Shown here in pieces: positions 45,423 to 57,235 of a DNA stretch of 64,000 bases. Under the pieces are notes generated by a model. The model saw nothing but the letters and a program-made list of their open reading frames with translations, ran no database searches and was not told the DNA's origin. Made by a program: the position numbers and the translations under genes. The DNA comes from Hibiscus mutabilis (lineage: Eukaryota; Streptophyta; Magnoliopsida; Malvales; Malvaceae), in contig CM033719.1 in assembly GCA_019671005.1 (NCBI GenBank), forward strand, positions 26,958,750-27,022,749, given 5' to 3'. Within the stretch, counting starts at the first letter, position 1. Every line of letters begins with the position of its first letter.

Positions 45423-46418
45423 GGTGACCAAATTACAAGAAAAAGAAACTAAAAAACAAATGAAGGATGGAATTGAAAGAAATATGAAATAGAGAGGTCA
45501 CGGAAACAATAAAAATGGGGGTGGAGGGACTAATGGCATAATTTGCCCATTAAAATTAGATTTAAAACGAAATAGTGACTAAATCAAAAATATTTTAAAA
45601 ACTTCAAGGACTGGGAGTGCAGTTATCCCATGCGGTAAGCCATTTTTAAAAAAAGGAATGGGAAGGAAGGATTTAGTATGTAATTTACCCTCTTTTTTGT
45701 ACTAGTATAAAAGTTAAAATCATAAAAAAATCAGTCATCCTTCATTTCAAACATAAAAATAAAAGGGAGCCTCTCAAACCTTCTCCAATCTCTGCCGGCA
45801 GTGGTGATCGGTCGCCGCCGTAGACCGCTGGTCGCCGGTGTAGCGCTTTTCCGATACTTTTTGACGTTCCGAACTTAAATCCGGCCACAAATTTCAGCGT
45901 AGGAGCCCCTATTTGCGTAGATCTAAGATAAAAGGTTTGATTTATTTTATTTTTATCTTCGGTTTTTGCTCTTTTTTTGTTGTTTGCGATTCGATATAGG
46001 ATAAGAATTTTTCCTTGTATTTCGAACTTTCAACCTCTTTTTTTTGTATTCAAAGAACTCCTTTTACATTCGAACTGAAAATCGAAAAAAATCCCCCTTA
46101 CATATGATTCGCATGGGTTTTTATACCCATTTTGATACTTGCACGAGGGTAAAAACTAACAACTTGATCCGATTTTTCTGCAGGTTTTGGGCGGTGGTGG
46201 ACAGTGGCCGGCGCGCGTGGCCAATGGTGGCGCGCGTGGAGGCCACGCATGTGGAGAGTGGGCAGTGAGGGTGGCGGCGACACCTCACTAGGCTAGGGTT
46301 TTTTTGGTTTTGAATATTAGGGTTTTTAGGGGTGTTTTGGGGATTTAACAATTGGGTGTAATGGGTTAATTGGATACCAGATTGGGTTTATAGGCCCAGA
46401 CAGAAATGGGTTACTACA
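44510..46418 (-). repeat. LTR4 (3' LTR of E2)
   Basis: 1909 bp, TGTCGTAATAGGG to GGGTTACTACA. It has a TAA microsatellite at 45370-45420, mirror of the ATT run in LTR3, and aligns as an inverted copy of LTR3 for nearly its full length. Confidence 0.85.
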
Positions 46419-46659
46419 GCTGCCCCTCTTTGCTCATTGCTGTGAAACAAGAATAGGGCAAAGATAAAAGAGTAACCATTTTTGGCCGATCGGGGTTTCT
46501 TCTCCGGCCACCGCTTCTTCTTTGGGCTTTTCTTGATCTTCTTTTTCACTCTTCAAAATGGAGGGTTCGTTGGGGAAGACAAAAAACTGAGGTGATCCGT
46601 TAAAGGAGACAAAACGAGCTCGGCTTGCTATGACTCGAACGACGACGCAATGCATGAAG

Positions 46660-47640
46660 AAAATTTGACCTAGCTGCAACACTGACGAAGAGACAAGGTC
46701 TGCAAAACTTGATCTAGCAGCAACATTGACGAAGACACAAGATCGATAGATGAAGATTTGGTCCAGCTACAACACCGACGAGGAGGCAGGACCGAAAGTT
46801 GGTAAATTTTGATGCAGAGCTTCTTTTGCATTTTTTCCAAATGTACAGGGATCAACGGTTTTGAGTTGCCTTTACAGGTAGCCGTTTGCTCTGGGCTAGT
46901 TGTACCATTCCCCTGGGTACAATCAGTTTGTACCAATCATGATATTAGATTTTTTCAAAGGATTTATTTTCCTTTGACCATTCGTGAAAATAGATTTTCG
47001 ATGGATATTTGAATTATCCATTGTCTTAAACTTTACCGTGTTTAAGCACGTTGTGCCAACATTTTTGTCGGACTTGTCGAGATAGTTTGATCCAGCTGCA
47101 ACACTGACGAAGAGGCAGGATTGAAAGATTGAGGGTTCTTCATGTCTGATCCAACTACAACTTTGACGAAGAGATATGATCTGAATGAGTAAATTTGGCC
47201 CAGCTACAACACATGATGAAGAGGTAGGACTAAAAAATAGTATGGTTCAACTAAGCTACAACACATGATGAAGAGCCAAGGTCTAAAGTCAATGGAGTTG
47301 ATCCAGCTACAACACCGACGAAAATGCAGGATCGGAAGTCAGTAAATTTGGTCCAGCTACAGCACCGACGAAAAGGCAAGACCGGAAGTCAGTAATGGTT
47401 GACCCAACTACAACATCGACGAAGAGATAGAGTCCGAAGTCAATAGGGTTGATCCAGCTATAACACTGACGAAGAGGCAGGATCGGAAGTCAGTAAATTT
47501 TAGTCCAGCTACAACACCCGACGAAGAGGCAAGACCAAGATTCGACCTAGCTACAACACCAACGAAGAGGCACAGTCTAAAGGTGAAAGTTTTAATCCAG
47601 CTACAACACCGACGAAGAGGCAGGATTGAAATTTGGCATA
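46660..47640 (-). repeat. E2 hairpin array, AGCTACAACACC loop
   Basis: Counterpart of 37780-38830, about 16 units, with the same loop and changing stems (GATCC/GGATC, GACC/GGTC forms). Some units are decayed (CATGATGAAGAG). Confidence 0.75.
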
Positions 47641-47644
47641 TTTG

Positions 47645-48740
47645 TTCAGTCATTCCATCAACGGAATGACAAAATTGGATTTCAGTAACTTGGATTCTAC
47701 CGCACCATAAACGGAGAAGCAGAATTGAATAGCAGCAGCTCAAACCTCACAACACCATCAACGAGGGAGCAGGAAACAACAACTTGGACCTTACTACGCC
47801 CTCAACGATGGAGTAAGAATGATCAATAACTTGAGCCTGGCCACACCATCAACGGAGGGACGGGATTGAATAAATTGGACTCTACCACACCATCAACGGA
47901 GAAGCAGAATCTGGATAACAACAACTCATACCTTGCTACACCATCAACGGAAAAGCAGGGATGAACTGCAACTTGGACCTTACTATGCCCTTAACGGTAG
48001 AGTAAGAACGAACGGAAACTTAAACCCGGCCACACCATCAACCGAGGGACCGAATCGGGTAACTTGGATTCTACCACACCATTAACGGAGGAGCAGAAAC
48101 TAGATAATAGCAACTTGAACCTTCTACACCATCAACGGAGAAGTAGGGATGAACCGCAACTTGGACTTTACTACGTCCTCAAAGACGGAGTACGAACGAT
48201 CAATAACTTGAACCCAACCACACCATCAACGGAGGGATAGGACCGGATAACTTGGACTCAACCTCTCCATCAACGCAAGAGGTGAGATTGGATATCTATA
48301 ATTTAAACCTTGTTACGCCATCAACGGAGGAACAAGGCTGGATAAAAACAACTTAGACACAACCACTCCATCAACGCAAGAGGCTAGACCGGACGGCTGC
48401 AATTTATACCTAACCTCTCTATCAACGCAAGAGGCAGGATTGGATGTCTGCAATTTGGACCTTGTTACGCCATCAACGAAGGAACAAGACCGGATAATAG
48501 CAACTTAGACCCACCACTCCATCAACGCAAGGGGCAGATCGATCAGCTACAACTTGGGCTCAACCTTTCCATCAACGCAAGAAGTGAGATTGGATATTTG
48601 TAGTTTGGACCTTGTTATGCCATCAACGGAGGAACAATATCGGATGAGAACAACTTGGACCTGGCTACACCATCAACGGAGGAACAAGATCAGATTATGA
48701 TAACTTGGACCTAACCACTCCATCAACGGAGGGGTAGGAT
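47645..48740 (-). repeat. E2 hairpin array, CCATCAACGGAG loop
   Basis: Counterpart of 38830-39730 with about 20 units. CTTGTT/AACAAG and ACCTCT/AGAGGT stems recur, as in E1. Confidence 0.75.
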
Positions 48741-50538
48741 CAGAGGATGAAGCTTTGATTATTTTTATTTCTTGATTTTTCTTGATTTTAATTTTTTTCT
48801 TTTTTTCTAATTTTTTGATTTTTTGAGCTGCAACTACAAGAAAGATATAATATCTAAGGAAGAAGTTTGGTCTAGCTGCAACACCGACGAAGAAGCAAGA
48901 CCTAGATAAGGTTGGATCTGCTACACCACGGACGGAGAGACAGGATCCGAAAATAATGGGATCCACTACACCACTGGCGGAGAGATGAGATCCAGAGGAA
49001 AACTTTGATAAAAATGTTTGATCTGTTGCGCCATCTATGGAGAAACATGATCTTAAAATGAAGGAGAACATTAATTAGTAATTGTTCAAAATTTTGCCAT
49101 TGAGCTGGATGTTTGAGCCTTTCTGCATATTCAGCCTTCTTCAGGCTAAAAGTTGGCCATCAAGTTGTTGCCCCCATGATTGAGGTTCTTCGGTCTCCTT
49201 CCTGGACATGTTTATATGTTCCAGCCAAAAAATGAATGCATGATGGATGTATGTAACTTTATGTCTAAATGTATGTTTTTAATCTGAACGCATGATAAAT
49301 CGTGCGAATGTATGATGCATGCACAATGATGTTAAAGGATCTCAATGAATGTATGAATGACTTTTTTTTGCCCCTCGAAGGGATGCCCCTGATTTCATGT
49401 TGGTCGAATTGAGTTCTTGAACTTGTTTCACGGAGATGCCCACAATCTTCTTTGGCTTTAATAATCTTCCTCTATCTTTATGGGTTCATGCCCCAAAATT
49501 ATTTTCATTAAACTTTGTCTGGAATGAAGTGAATTCGAAGCTTGGAGTATGTTTTCTCCTTTTCCTGAAGGAAGAACACGTTATGTTGCCCCCCAGTAAG
49601 ACCTGAAAATGCCCCTAGACGTGGGGTCGTGTAGAGGCATGGTGTCTGTATGAACGCGAAGGTCATTTTCAAAAATACCTTTGGACTAGGCCCTTGCATA
49701 GGCTTGGTAAAGAGCTAGATCGGTCAATTTCCACTTTATCTGGGATTGCTGGCACGGGGCATCCTGGGGACCGGTTTCAAAATTGAATGTATCCATGTAA
49801 ATGCAAGGTGCATGTCTTAGATGTGGAGGTAATGATTTAAAAATGGTCCCCGCTGCTCAACTTCTGAATTGACGGGATTTATACACAACTTTGAATGTTG
49901 CATTGATATCTAGAGTACAAGATTTTCTCCCAACAGTGAATCTTTTCGAATTGGGAACCAGTTGTGAATCAATATTTCATTTGATGAAATGCAAAAAATT
50001 AAAATGACAATGTCATGCAATTAATGCAAAATGATGCGATCAAAACAATGAAATAAGGTTAGTCTGGATAAAAAATAATCAAATAAATAAATTAATAAAG
50101 TAAAAAAATTAAAATAGATAAAAAAGAACTATACAAAAAAATAAAGGCACCAAAAGCTTAAAAGGGGTGACCGCTAAACGGGCAGAGTTTCGCATGGCTT
50201 AAAAGGTTGGCTCTTACGGTTCACTATATGTGGTTTGGATCTAAAGGAAAGGGTACCCGAACTGTCGCAAGGACGTCGATTCGAGGGAATACGACCCTTA
50301 TACCATACGGGGGTGAAAACCCCACCAAATATAAGGACCAGTACTCCAGGAGCACATTACAACACTACAGAGGTTAAGACCACACGAAACGAAGTAATCT
50401 CTCCCACTTAAGGGTTGAGGAGCTCGGGTAGAAAGCTCATGCATGAATGCTGAGGGATTAAAAATTAAATTAAATTGAATTTTTAAATTTGTTACAAGAC
50501 AACACAAAATCAACATTGGCCTGACTCTCTTAAAAAAT
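48741..50538 (-). other. E2 leader and remaining interior
   Basis: 48870-49050 has three more hairpin-type units (GGATCTGCTACACCACGGAC...AGGATCC). 49060-50538 is the non-coding leader, similar to E1. Confidence 0.6.
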
Positions 50539-50557
50539 GTCCCCAGTGGAGTCGCCA
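50539..50557 (-). other. Primer binding site of E2
   Basis: Complement of GTCCCCAGTGGAGTCGCCA, one change from the site of element A. Confidence 0.7.
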
Positions 50558-50709
50558 TCCGCCGCAAGGGTGTTTCCCCTCCTTTGAAAAATATTATAAT
50601 TTTTTTTTGTTTCTTTACTGTATCAAAGACGGCGTCACCCGGAGACCAGGATAATGCTCCCAAAAGAACACCGTAAAATTAAAAAATGGATAAAAATGGA
50701 AAATAAAAA

Positions 50710-52656
50710 AAATGACCTAGATCCAAAACCCAAAATTGCCCTTAACCCTAAAAAACCTAAAAAAAATAATACATTAACAAGTTACCAGACGCCGCCATAC
50801 CCCCATCAACTCTCCGTGCGCATGGCCGCCACGCGCGGCACCATTGGCCACCACGCGCGGCACCATTGGCCACGCACGCCACCACCTCTGTCACCACAGC
50901 GTATCTCTGCCGGCCACCGCCCAATCCGAACTTGAAAAGTAAGAAAGGAACATCATGTCAGATCTGAAATGAAAAAACAAATAAACAACTTGTATGTTTT
51001 TATTATATTTTGAATGGGTATAAATACCCAAGAGCAAATATGTAAAAGGGGAGGATTTTTTGGTTCGATTATAGAAAAAATGGAGGATTTAAAAAAAGCG
51101 TTCGGATACAAAAATGATTTTGTCATATATTTGTGATTTTCGTCGTTCGAGCAAAAGATGCAAATCAAAAAAAATAAAAAAGGTAAAACGAATACCTTTA
51201 ACTTTTTTCTGCCTTAGATCTGCGTTTTTAGGAGCATCATTGTGGAAATTTGAGGTCAGATTCGGGACGTTAAGGAGAGCTGAAAAGGTGAGAGATTTGA
51301 AGTCCCGACCACCAACAACGGCGGCGAACACCACCGGCGACAGACCAACGGCCAGCTCCAAGGGAGGAGAAAGTTGAGAGAAATTTCAATTTTTTTACAC
51401 CAAATGCACAAATGAAATTTTTTGGGTTAAAATACTTATTTATATGGATTCCAAAACGACGTCGTTTTGGCACCCAGCTTTCAAGCCCAAAACAACCTCA
51501 TTTTGGCCTCTCGACCCTTTCCCAAACCCGACCTAGCCTGGAGACCCGCGCACTTTTGACGAATGGGAAAATTACCGATCCGACCCTTCCTCTGTTAGGT
51601 CCTTATGTTTTCACCTTCCAGTTTGTGTTTTCTTCTATTTTAGTCACTATTTTCGTTTTTTCTATTTACTTAATTATTTATATTATTATAATACCTATTA
51701 CTATATATATTTATAATATGTATAGTACTATTTATTAATGTATCGTATATGTTTAGTATATTTATATATATACCTAATATTAGTATAATATATTTATAAT
51801 TATCATTATATGTTTATTATTAATAATAATATTCCCATACTAATATTATTACCATTATTATATATATATGTATGTATATTATAGTATTATATATTAATGT
51901 ATGGTGTATTTATATAGTATATGTCTAGTATACTATTAATATGTATATATTATTATTATATATATTAATGTGATTTTTTATATATAATTATTTTTATTAA
52001 TATATATTATATCATTACTATGCTATGTATATTATTACTATTTCATGAAATATATGTATATTATTATCATCATTAGTATTATTGTTTTCATTATATATGA
52101 GTATTATATTATATGTATTGTTTTTTATTATTTTATTTTAGATATTTTTCTTTAAACTCAGTTGATTTAAGGGAATATTTTCCATTTTATTTCGAGCAAC
52201 CGGTTAGGAAGTGACATCCTGACTCATTCAGGTATTATCTTTTTCGGTTTTCGTAAATAAGGAAATGTTCTCCTTAGACCGCAATTTTGAGATTAAATTT
52301 TAAATTAAAATTTGATTTTTTTCTTACAAAGACAACACTAAATCAACGCGGTACCAACTTGGGCGTTATGGGGGTGTTAATCCTTCCCAACGCGTAACCG
52401 ACTCCTGAACCCAAAATTTTGAATCTCTGGTTACCTTTTAATGGTGTCCGGCCTACCAAAGTGGCCGGTGGCGACTCCATCCATTTTTTCATATTTCCCA
52501 TCTATGTGCCACGATTTTTCATTTTTAAAATATTTACGGTGTTCTGTTAGGAGTGTCATCCCGGTCTCCGGGTGACGTCTCCTTTGACTCCGTAAAGAAC
52601 ACGCTTATTTTTAAAACTTCTTATTTCTCGTAGAGGGTAAAACCCCTATTACGACA
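50710..52656 (+). repeat. LTR6, plus orientation, start missing
   Basis: Joins the truncated minus LTR5 at about 50700-50727 and runs to CCTATTACGACA at 52656. It lacks the TGTAGT start. It carries the 20-bp palindrome at 51451-51470. A primer-site scrap (TGGCGACTCCGTTAGGGA) follows. Confidence 0.75.
51451..51470. promoter_or_regulatory. Perfect 20-bp palindrome with GACGTC core
   Basis: CCAAAACGACGTCGTTTTGG is its own reverse complement. The ACGT core is what plant bZIP factors bind. It lies in LTR6 between the GC-rich part and the AT tract. Confidence 0.5.
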
Positions 52657-52760
52657 GCTTGGCGACTCCGTTAGGGAGGTCACAGAAACAATAAAAATGG
52701 GGCGGAGGGGAAAAAATAAAAAATGACCTATTTTCACAGCAATGAGCAAAGAGGGGCAGC
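52657..52760 (+). other. Junction between LTR6 and LTR7
   Basis: A primer-site scrap is followed by GGTCACAGAAACAATAAAAA, which matches LTR4 near 45497 (LTR sequence in the opposite sense), then AATGAGCAAAGAGGGGCAGC, a polypurine tract, before LTR7. Confidence 0.6.
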
Positions 52761-54037
52761 TGTAGTAACCCATTTATGTCCGGTCGGGGTTTATTCTCCG
52801 GCCATAAGCCCAATACAAATAACCACCAACATTTTAAAATACCCATATAAACCCAATATGATATCCAATTAACCCATTACACCCAATTGTTAAATCCCCA
52901 AAATGCCCCTAAAAAAACCCTAATATTCAAAACCAAAAAAAACCCTAGCCTAGTGAGCTGTCGTCCCCTCACTACCCACTCTCCACGTGCGTGGCCACCA
53001 CGCGCGCCGGCCACAGTCCACCACCGCCCAAACCTGCAGAAAAATCAGATCAAGTTGTTAGTTTTTTTTACACTCGTGCATGTATCAAAATGGGTATAAA
53101 AACATATGCAAATCATATGTAAATGGGGATTTTTTTTGGTTTTCAGTTCGAATGTAAAAGGAGTTCTTCGAATACAAAAAAGAGAGGTTGAAGGTTCGAA
53201 ATACAAGAAAAAATTCTTATCCTATATCGAATCGCAAACAACAAAAAATGAGCAAAAACCGAAGGTAAAAAAAATAAATCGAACCTTTTATCTCAGATAT
53301 ACGCAAATAGGGGCTCCTACGTTGAAATCTGTGGTCGGATTTTAGTTCGGGATGTCGAAAAGTATCTTTTAATTTGGAGAGGGGCCCCTTAGTAATTATT
53401 TGCATATGTATATTATTAAAATCCTTATTATTATGTATACGAATGAGTATTGCATGATTTGTATGTATTATTATATGTGTGGTCATGTGCGAATGTGTTG
53501 TCATAATTGTATGTATGTGTACGTAAGTAAGTTTGTATGTGTATGCTATATACGTATCTGTGTCCATGTACGTATGTGATGGCATGTATGTATATATATG
53601 TATTATTATTATTATTATTATAAAACAGATAAAATATCAAAACCCAAAAATTAATTAAATATCTAGTCCATTAAAACCCAAATTTTTTACATCAGGCCCA
53701 AACCGGCCAGCCCACATCCTAAGAAACCCTAACTCACATCAGATAATAGAGCCCTGATGTCATCCTTTTATCTTGCGCAGCTACACGAACCCAAACGTTT
53801 TGAATCAATGGTTACCTTTTAAAGGTGTCCGACCTACCAAAGTGGCCGGTGGTGACTCCATCCATTTTTCATATGTTCTACATTTTCCACCATTTACCAT
53901 TTTTCATTTTTAAAAAATTTACGGTGTCCTGCTGGGAGCGTCATACCGATCTCCTGGTGACGTCTCTTTTGACTCCGTAAAAACATTTTTTTCCTAAAAC
54001 ATCTATTTTCGTAAAGGGTAAAACCCTTATTGCGACA
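52761..54037 (+). repeat. LTR7, chimeric 5' LTR of E3
   Basis: Starts TGTAGTAACCCATT and ends TTATTGCGACA, 1277 bp. 53390-53784 is replaced by a segment of the LTR9 family; about 1.5 kb of the normal LTR is absent. Confidence 0.8.
53390..53784 (+). repeat. Block of a foreign LTR inside LTR7
   Basis: TTAGTAATTATTTGCATATG through TTATCTTGCGCAGCTACACG matches the reverse complement of LTR9 62890-63283 at roughly 95% by eye. Sequence on both sides belongs to the E1-E3 LTR family. Confidence 0.85.
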
Positions 54038-54039
54038 GA

Positions 54040-54058
54040 TGGCGACTCCGCTGGGGAT
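54040..54058 (+). other. Primer binding site of E3
   Basis: TGGCGACTCCGCTGGGGAT, two bases after LTR7, tRNA-Arg type. Confidence 0.75.
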
Positions 54059-54910
54059 ATTTTAAGAGAGTCAGGCCAATGTTGATTTTGTGTTGTCTTG
54101 TAAGAAATTCAAAAATTCAATTTGATTTAATTTTTAATCCCTTGACATTCATGCATGAGCTTTACCCGAGCTCCTCAACCCTTAAGTGGGAGAGATTACT
54201 TCGTTTCGTGGGGTCTTCACCTCCGTAGTGTTGTAATGTGAGTATTGGTCCTTATATTTCATGGGGTTTTCACCCTCGTATGGTATAAGGGTCGTATTCC
54301 CCTGAATCGATGTCCTCGCGACAGTTCGGGTACCCTATGCTTTAGATCCGAACCTCATATAGTGAGCCGTAGGAGCTAACCTTTTAAGCCATGCAGAACT
54401 CTGCCTGTTTAGCGGTCACCCTTTTTAAGCTTTGGTGCCTTTATTTGTTTTATGTACTATTTTTACCCTTTTTTACCATTTAATTATTTCATTCGATTAT
54501 TTTATTCCAGATCGACCTCTCTTATTTTTTAATTGCATCATATTAAATTCTTTCATTTTGCATTAATTCCATGACCCATCATTTTAATTTCTTGCATTTT
54601 ATTTACACGAAGTACTGATTAATGACTGGTTCCCAATTTGAAAAAGATTCATCATCGGGAGAAAATCTAGTACCCTAGATATCAAATGCAACATTCAAAG
54701 TTGCGAACAAATCCCATGAGTTTGAAAGTTGAGCCGGGGGAACTATTTTTGAATCAGTGCCCCTGCACTTAGGACATGTACCCTGCATTTATATGCATTC
54801 ATGTTTGAAGATTTTAAGACTAATCCTCGAGATGCCCCGTGACAGTGATACTGGATAGAGCAAAAGGTCAACCAATTCAGCACCACTACGGAACTCAACG
54901 CAAGACCAAA
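54059..54910 (+). other. Leader of E3
   Basis: Non-coding, related to the leaders of E1, E2 and 59404-60453. Landmarks are GAGCTCCTCAACCC, GTGGGAGAGATTACTTCG and ACAGTTCGGGTACC. Nothing else seen. Confidence 0.6.
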
Positions 54911-56444
54911 ATGACAAACGAGGATAGATTAGACCGCATCGAACAAATTCAAAGAGACATGCAAGCCTACTTGGCTAAGAAGATGGAAGAACAGCTAGCC
55001 AAGACCCAGCAAGACATGGGAGAACAAATCAAGAAATACCAACAAGACATGCTAGGCCAGATAGCGCAAATGCTAGGACGTAAACTCCCTGAGCAAGGAG
55101 AGGCTTTTGTTGCAAATCCTATAGTCCCGTTGATGTGGATGAAGTCCCCACGTATCCTCCGAGATTTATTCCTCCTCATGCTGATCTTCGACTTGACCCT
55201 CAAAGAATACTTTCTCGAGGGAAGTCACCACTCCATCAGGCTGGTACCTCTTCTCCTATGAATATGCCCACCGCTTTAGGAGCTAAGCTTGAGGGAAATC
55301 AAGTTGAAAACTTCATCTCAGAAATGGATCAGTTGGTGGATATTGGAAAACCAAAACTAGAAACTTCAAAGAGATCGAGGACCGTTGCAAGCGAATCAAG
55401 GAAAAATTGGAAGCCATGGAGGTAGTAGACACCTTCATTGGATTTGATACCAATGAACTCAGCCTTGTCCCAGACTTGGTGCTGCCCCTAAGTTCAAAGC
55501 CATGGAGTTTGAAAAATATGATGGGACGAGTTGTCCCCGTGCTCATCTTACCATGTTTTGCCAAAAAATGACAGGATACGGTAGAGAAGACAAGCTATTG
55601 ATCCCCTACTTCCAAGACAGCCTAACTGGATCTGCCACCGATGGTATAATCAACTGAGCTGTCACCAGATAAAATCATGGAAAGACTTGGCTAGGGCTTT
55701 TTTAGAGCAATATCGACACGTCAGCGATATGGTGTCGGACCGTTGGGCTCTGCAACACATGAAGCAGAAGCCTAACGAAAGCTTTAGACAATACGCACAA
55801 CGCAGGAGAGATGTAGCTGCCCAAGTTCAACCCTCACTCGGTGAGAAGGAAATGATGGTTACATTTGTCCAAACATTGGAAGGCCTAGTTTTGGATCGCC
55901 TTATAGGAAATGCAACCACCAACTTTGCCGATCTAGTCTTATCTGGTGAGCTTATCGAAAATGCTATCAAGAATGGCAAAATTGATGTTGGTGGAAGTTC
56001 TTCCCACAAGAAGACATCATATGGAAAGAAAGACAATGAAGTGAACGCCTCGGGTGTCTATAATGTTAATTATGGAAAATCGGCGACACTGATACAACCC
56101 AAAACTGCAGGTGCCCAAGGTTCTTCAAGCCAAGACTATGCTCAAAGAAAGAACACCGAGAAACAAGAATTTACTCCACTACCAATTTCCTATAGAGAAC
56201 TATACAAACAATTGTATGACAGCCATTTGGTAGCACATTTCCACCAAGCTCTCCTTTCCCAGGATGGTATAACACCAACACTAGATGTGACTATCACGTA
56301 GGGCAAGTAGGCCACTTGATCGAGAACTGCCAAGGCTTCAAAAGGCTTGTGGAAAAATTTATCAAACTTGGGGTAATAAGCTTTGAGGACACAGTTGGGC
56401 CAGCCGTAAGCAAGGATCCTCTACTGAAGCATGAAAATGTATGA
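54911..56444 (+). pseudogene. Tat/Ogre-type gag with several frameshifts
   Basis: Starts MTNEDRLDRIEQIQRDMQ with a Gln/Lys-rich coiled-coil-like N-terminus (to about 55090). A frame change near 55120 leads to YPPRFIPPHADLRLDPQR; further breaks near 55400 and 55480 precede MEFEKYDGTSCPRAHLTMFC and PYFQDSLTGSA. After another break near 55650, a long clean stretch 55680-56300 gives the capsid core: SWKDLARAFLEQYRHVSDM, KPNESFRQYAQRRRDVAAQV, NFADLVLSGELIENAI. The last frame has TRCDYHVGQVGHLIENC, a C..H..GH...C box, and ends LLKHENV at 56442-56444. With at least five frame changes it cannot make one protein, but the best-preserved part is the assembly core. Confidence 0.85.
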
Positions 56445-57221
56445 ATATATCAATGATGCCTTTTTGTTAAAGAGGCAATGGCCCATGATTGATAGGTCCT
56501 AAAACTACAATGTTATGACCATAGTAGGTCCTCTTATAGTTGTCATCTCTTTCAAAGTGATGTTTTTTTGTGTATCTCATTTGCCTAAGCCCAATGGCAG
56601 TGAGATCTTTTTGTAAGGGCCAAAACTACAAGGTTCAATGAAAATGCACTTTCTTTACCTTACTTTGATCGTACCCGTGATATATTTTTGTAAGGGCCAA
56701 AATTTATGTATGACCTAAGAAATACCGTGATATAAGGCATCATGAATCTCAAAGTTTGAATTGGCTACCGGTAAAGGCAACTCAAAACCGTTAATCCAAG
56801 TGCATTTGGGGAAAATGCAAAAGAAATTCTATATCAAAATTTACCAACTTCCGGTCCTGTCTCCTCGTCGGTGTTGTAGCTGGGCCAAACCTTTATCTTT
56901 TGGTCCTGCGTCTTCGTTAGTGTTGCTGCTGGATCAAGTTTTGCAGACCTTGTCTCTTCGTCAGTGTTGCAGCTAGGTCAAATTTTCTTCAGGCATTGCG
57001 TCGTCGTCAGAGTCGTAGAATGCCAAGCTCGTTTTGTCTCCTCCAACGGATCGCCTCAGATTTTTGTCTTCCCCAACGAATCCTCCATTTTGAAGAACGA
57101 CAAAGAAGATCAAGAGAACCCCAAGAAAGAAGCGGTGGACAGAGAGAAGGAACCCAAACCCCAACGGACATAAAATGGTTACTCTTTTGTCTTTGCCCTA
57201 TTTCTATTACACAACAATGTG
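56445..57221 (+). other. E3 interior after gag, with array remnant
   Basis: 56450-56760 is non-coding with CCAAAACTACAAGGTTC-type repeats. 56853-57010 keeps two to three hairpin units: GGTCC...GGGCC and GACCT...AGGTC (56946-56950/56975-56979) around TTCGTCAGTGTTGCAGC, the sense strand of the E1/E2 loop. Confidence 0.6.
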
Positions 57222-57235
57222 CAAAAAGGGGCAGT
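57222..57235 (+). other. Polypurine tract of E3
   Basis: GCAAAAAGGGGCAGT directly before the LTR8 start. Confidence 0.65.

Larger units (their letters stand above)
44510..50700 (-). mobile_element. Element E2, non-coding Tat/Ogre-like
   Basis: Same plan and orientation as E1: LTR4 44510-46418, interior 46419-50538, primer site 50539-50557, 5' LTR5 from 50560 cut after about 140 bp. The arrays, the GATTTATTTTCCTTTGACCA region (46967; 38094 in E1) and the leader align with E1 throughout. No gag or pol. Confidence 0.85.

Noticed and set aside
53431..53640. Tyr/His/Thr-rich frame
   Set aside because: Product of ATGTGTATGT-type low complexity in the foreign LTR block; the same reading appears at 63043-63381.
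54967..55203. Minus-strand Ser/Cys-rich frame
   Set aside because: Antisense of the gag coiled-coil N-terminus.
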